Assembly: GCA_914767715.1 (NCBI GenBank)
Contig: OU612065.1
Span: 13,206,001-13,270,000 of the forward strand
From: Membranipora membranacea
Taxonomy: Eukaryota; Bryozoa; Gymnolaemata; Cheilostomatida; Membraniporidae
Length of the DNA: 64,000 bases
Direction: 5' to 3'
Below the pieces are notes generated by a model. It worked only from the letters and a program-made list of their open reading frames with translations, did no database searches and was not told where the DNA came from. Position 1 is the stretch's first letter, and every line of letters begins with the position of its first letter. Below, piece after piece: positions 59,948-64,000 of this stretch. The position numbers were made by a program, and so were the translations under genes.

Positions 59948-62900
59948 CAACTTGCCTGTAAAATGAGGGACGGAATACATGAGCGATGCAGAAAGTTGAT
60001 AAACAAAGTTTGCCATACAGGATATATGACATGATCTTTTTAGGGAAAAAAATACAGTTACTACAGATTTGCTTTTATGAAGTAAGAGAGTTTACAAGCA
60101 AGCGATAATTAGAGTCACATAAAATACACTCAGGTAATCAAATCTGAGTGGGTATAAAAAGGCTAGATCTACAAGCATATGAAAGTCAAGGTGACAGGAA
60201 AATTTGTGAATTCATAAAATTCAACTCTTATTCAAGTCGCAATTGTCAGACCAGAGTAACAAAGGGTAACAAACAACAACAATAATATAGCAGGTATGAC
60301 CCTGGGACTGGCATTACAAAAAGTGTTTGTATATTTTATTGAAACAACAATCGTGATCACTAGACTTTTTTTACAGTTAAAAGGTTCTCAATTAGTGATA
60401 CTGACACCAATAAACTAGATTAGTCCATTGGTTGTAGCTGCCTATGTTACTGTTACTAGCAATGTTGAAATGCCCGCAAAGACATAGCTTTTCAGGCCTC
60501 TCCATATAAAAGGAAGTGGTTAGTACCGAAAGACAAAACAAGAATGTCTGACATTATTATAATATTAAGATAATCAGTGATAATGTTAGAATATCTCTTT
60601 ATCTAAGTCACACATTCTCAAACCTAATTACAGGTGTGAATTACAAATTATCGAGTTCCTACCTTCATGGAACCGGAGCACTACTTTCTGAGTGCCATTT
60701 TACAATTTTTTTGTAACTACAGCAAAACTAACATGTTCAGAAAATCATGGCCATTACCTAACAACAATCAGTACAGAAAGCTCACAGTGCGCAAACAACC
60801 TCAGTGGAATGTCATGAAAAAATTCGAGCGCAGCAACAATAGAAGAATCACAGCATGGCCTGAGATAAGGGCTTTATACTTTAGACTGTAAAACTTCCTT
60901 CTTTAAAATGATAATCTTGACAAACTAAGCCCTAGTATTCTCAACCCCCTACTCTGCTCACCACATACTAGAGCAGTTAAAGAAACAATGCTGATCAAGC
61001 AACTCTCTAGTAACAGTAACCACTTCACAATATTATAGATTGACCTGATGGAGTGACAGGTTTCTAAATTTAAAATGCATCAATCACCAATAAATCATAG
61101 AAATTTTAGTGCCAATCAGAGCATCGAATCCCTATCATTAAATGAGGAAGACATACTGATACGAAAAATATGGGTATACTTATTTTGTAACTTTGGGATA
61201 AAATTGGGCAGGGTATTCGGGTCGGGAAAGAGTATAAAACAGCTAAATTATACTTTGTGTTTCATTGGCTAGCAACTTTGTTCTATATATATAAATGAGT
61301 AGTTTTCGTATGTGGCAAAAAAAGTCACCTCTAAGAGCAGGTATACATCCAATGAACGTATGATAGGGCTTTATGAATTGCCTCATCAGCTTATATATAA
61401 AAAAAAGTAAAACTAATCCCTTTTGTTTATGCGTATATTAGAAAATCTTTGAATATTCAGCATCCTACCATGCAAAGATCAGCCATTTCAACATACTGGA
61501 TTTTATGAGACAGTTAAAATGGACTACAACCCCATCTCACCAGGAGGTGATTATCCAGAAATTAGGCTATTGTTGTGAGCAGGCAGATTTGGTACAAGCA
61601 AGTGCAAGTAATAAATGGTACAATTTTCAGGCCTAAATTGATTGTGGCAGGTTCTTTTTCTGTCACCAACACCAAAATGTAGAATCCGACCATATATAGC
61701 TTGTTTTGCTATTGGTTGGTTTTATACTCACTCTTTTTGTTCCCCAGGTTGACGGCTTTTGTTTCACAGTAACAAAGATTAAGATATTCCTATCACCTGG
61801 TCCGCTATCAACCTGAAACTCACAAAAGGAGCAGTGAGGATCCTGTCAACTCACACGTAAAGAGAGGAATAGTGCTGCCCCGTGTGGGGCCTAAATCTAT
61901 ATTGTTGTCACAGTTGTGGGCTGATAGATGGACAGTAGAGAAACAGGCTTGTGATATCATTTAGTAAAAGGTTCAATTGGTATGGTGTAGGCCTATATTC
62001 ACGAAGAAAGTACATTACTCACCCTTTTATCTATAGAGGAGGCTCTGATTCAGTAAAATTGCCTCCTGTTATTAGTAAGTGAAGACTATATCAAATATTA
62101 ATAGAGAGAGAGAGAGTGTTCACTGTCCACTGTGAGCCTGCATACCATACCCGACGCTGTAAAATTTTAATGGAAAATTCAGGTAGAATTAAGATACGCC
62201 GTAGCGAAATTGGGTGTATTGCTAACTAGCTAATGACTATAACCAGTAGGTACTTGTCACATATTGGCATAACACCGACCATTATAATTTGGTGTGAGAC
62301 ATAAACATTTATTATAGAAGCATGTATACCTGCAGAATTTTACAACTAAAAAACTCAATTTGACACCAGCATATATACACCCTTTTAATCACACCATTGT
62401 CGAGTTTACACAGTCTGGCACTATTCTGATATCAACTCGCCTAGCAACTTAATATTATCAGGGGTGATCAGAGGACTGAAATCTGTTTTTTATCAAGTTA
62501 TGTAAACAAGAAAAGATGGCCAAACTACATGGGCCAATAGCCATTAGTAACCAGGCTTGTATTCATATAGGGGTTCCAGGGACTTATTTTAGAGCTCAAA
62601 GTTTACAATTGTTGAGAAAGTGTTCACACTTTTTTGCATATATGAAAAGTGATTAAATCCAATTAACATCATCATATCCTTGTGAAATTGATAGAATAAT
62701 ACTATCTGAGCTAAGTTTGTTGCACCCCAGTGTCATCTTTAACAAGATAGCAGTTATAATATTCATTCCTGAACCTGTCACAGTCATTTCAGCATTTGGT
62801 TTGATATGCTAGTCATTTCCATCATTACAGTTTACTAAGATTTCAAACTCTGCAATTGAAACTGAATCAGAATAGAAGCAGAATCATAGAGACACACTCT

Positions 62901-64000
62901 CAGATTTTGTACCGTTGTATGGGAGTGTAAGCGTCTGCAGCACATCTATCACAGATATGAGAGATAAGAAAAACTCCTTAATCATAAGGGTACGTACCAT
63001 ATTATATATACTGACACCCTATTCCTGCTCTCAACGGGCGTAGGACTCTCCCAATTTAGGACTCCTACTATAATCCAAAGCATTCAAAGTTTGAAGTTCA
63101 AACAAAGACTGACAGAGGTAGTCAGCAATCAACGAATTCATTATGTTCTGTTGCAATAATATTGTAACCAGTAGCCCAACCAGTGACATATAACAGCAGG
63201 CTTCCAGAGTTATTTGCCCCAACTATAAAGACTGGCCTCCTTTTTATCAGTGATGAAAAGGAGGCCAATTTACTACCTACTGCTAGGCCTCCACTCCTGA
63301 CCTAGACTGCCTGAATTGTTGAAACAACAATATCTAGTCTAGTAAACATATCAACCCGAATATTAGACAACAGTGAAATTGAAGAGAAATGATGTGAAAT
63401 TTAGCTGGGTAAGTTAGTAATAGGTCAGGCCAAAGTAGGATGTTCTCAATGACATACTGAACTTCATAGAAAATATATTACAAATATTATAAATTCAAAG
63501 TAAATTAATAAACAACAAACCTTTGACAATTTGTCACATTGCTGACTGGATCCACTTCATATAGGATTTAATTGAAAGAAATCTCAGCCATGGCTGATGT
63601 ATTTGACTAGGTAAGCTAAATATTTTGAGTTAAGTGAACTATACCAATATTTCTACTTGATGGAACTAGGTAGTGCCAAAAACGGACTTAAAATTTGAAA
63701 GAGGGAAGTGCTTCTTGTCAAAAAATCCAAGTACAGCTGCAGCACACAAACAAAAATAGCTATAGTACACCAATCAGTTGTGGAAAAATCTCGGACTAAT
63801 ATCAAGCCTATGCACCAATATGTAATCACAGTGTCATTTACTTACATAATCACCCTTCTTTCAAGACTCCGACATTTCACTTCTGGAATACTGGCTACAA
63901 TAATTGACCAATCATGTTTGAGTTTTGCAATAACAACACATAAGGGAATTTAGGGGAACCCCCTAGTTCCCTGCCCACTGAATAACCACTACAGAAGAGC
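59948..64000. other. Upstream region of the Src-like kinase
   Basis: The first coding exon begins 8 bp after an acceptor (TTTTACAG on the minus strand at about 59956), so at least one untranslated exon must lie further upstream, within this stretch or beyond the window. No coding frame here is convincing (60667-60891, 61075-61272 and 63708-63953 are short and unlike any family). A short (AG)n run lies at 62103-62116. Confidence 0.5.
63233..63267. repeat. 16-bp inverted repeat with 3-nt loop
   Basis: TGGCCTCCTTTTTATC at 63233-63248 pairs with 63252-63267 over all 16 positions, one being T-G, with AGT as loop. It is far more GC-rich at its base than its surroundings. Confidence 0.65.

Overview
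This is nuclear DNA of an animal, most likely an invertebrate. The genes are broken into many short exons with GT/AG introns, intergenic DNA is AT-rich, and old transposons are scattered through the left third. The proteins are metazoan: a cytosolic carboxypeptidase of the CCP5/AGBL5 type, a GRWD1-type WD-repeat protein and a Src-family tyrosine kinase with SH3, SH2, kinase and tail. The sequence does not fix the phylum; no mitochondrial, bacterial or viral genome segment is visible.

Layout. 1-17.9 kb is a transposon graveyard: a 956-bp non-autonomous hAT element with an intact 8-bp target duplication (3235-4190), exons of a PIF/Harbinger (HARBI1-like) nuclease (5526-6894), three LINE reverse-transcriptase fragments (about 7980-10865) and a frameshifted Ty3/Gypsy element (12260 to about 15957). 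18.0-27.6 kb holds AGBL5 on the + strand: 18 coding exons whose phases all agree and sum to 1016 codons. 28.9-34.9 kb holds GRWD1 on the - strand: 9 coding exons, 457 codons, tail to tail with AGBL5. 36.8-44.4 kb holds + strand exons of one or two unrecognised proteins (a Cys-rich N-terminal part and a Pro/Ser-rich part), divergent from GRWD1. 48.7-59.9 kb holds the Src-family kinase on the - strand: 10 coding exons, 528 codons. 60-64 kb is its upstream region and shows no gene.

The three named genes are unrelated in pathway as far as sequence shows: tubulin deglutamylation, ribosome or chromatin biology, and membrane-proximal tyrosine signalling. They look like ordinary neighbours, not a system. 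The points most worth a second look are an Asp-rich insertion in the activation loop of the Src-like kinase, a 60-nt near-perfect hairpin in AGBL5 intron 1, the unrecognised Cys-rich/Pro-rich locus with a phase conflict, and a HARBI1-like gene whose exons still join in phase but are broken by a local tandem duplication. I did not find a convincing new multi-gene system.
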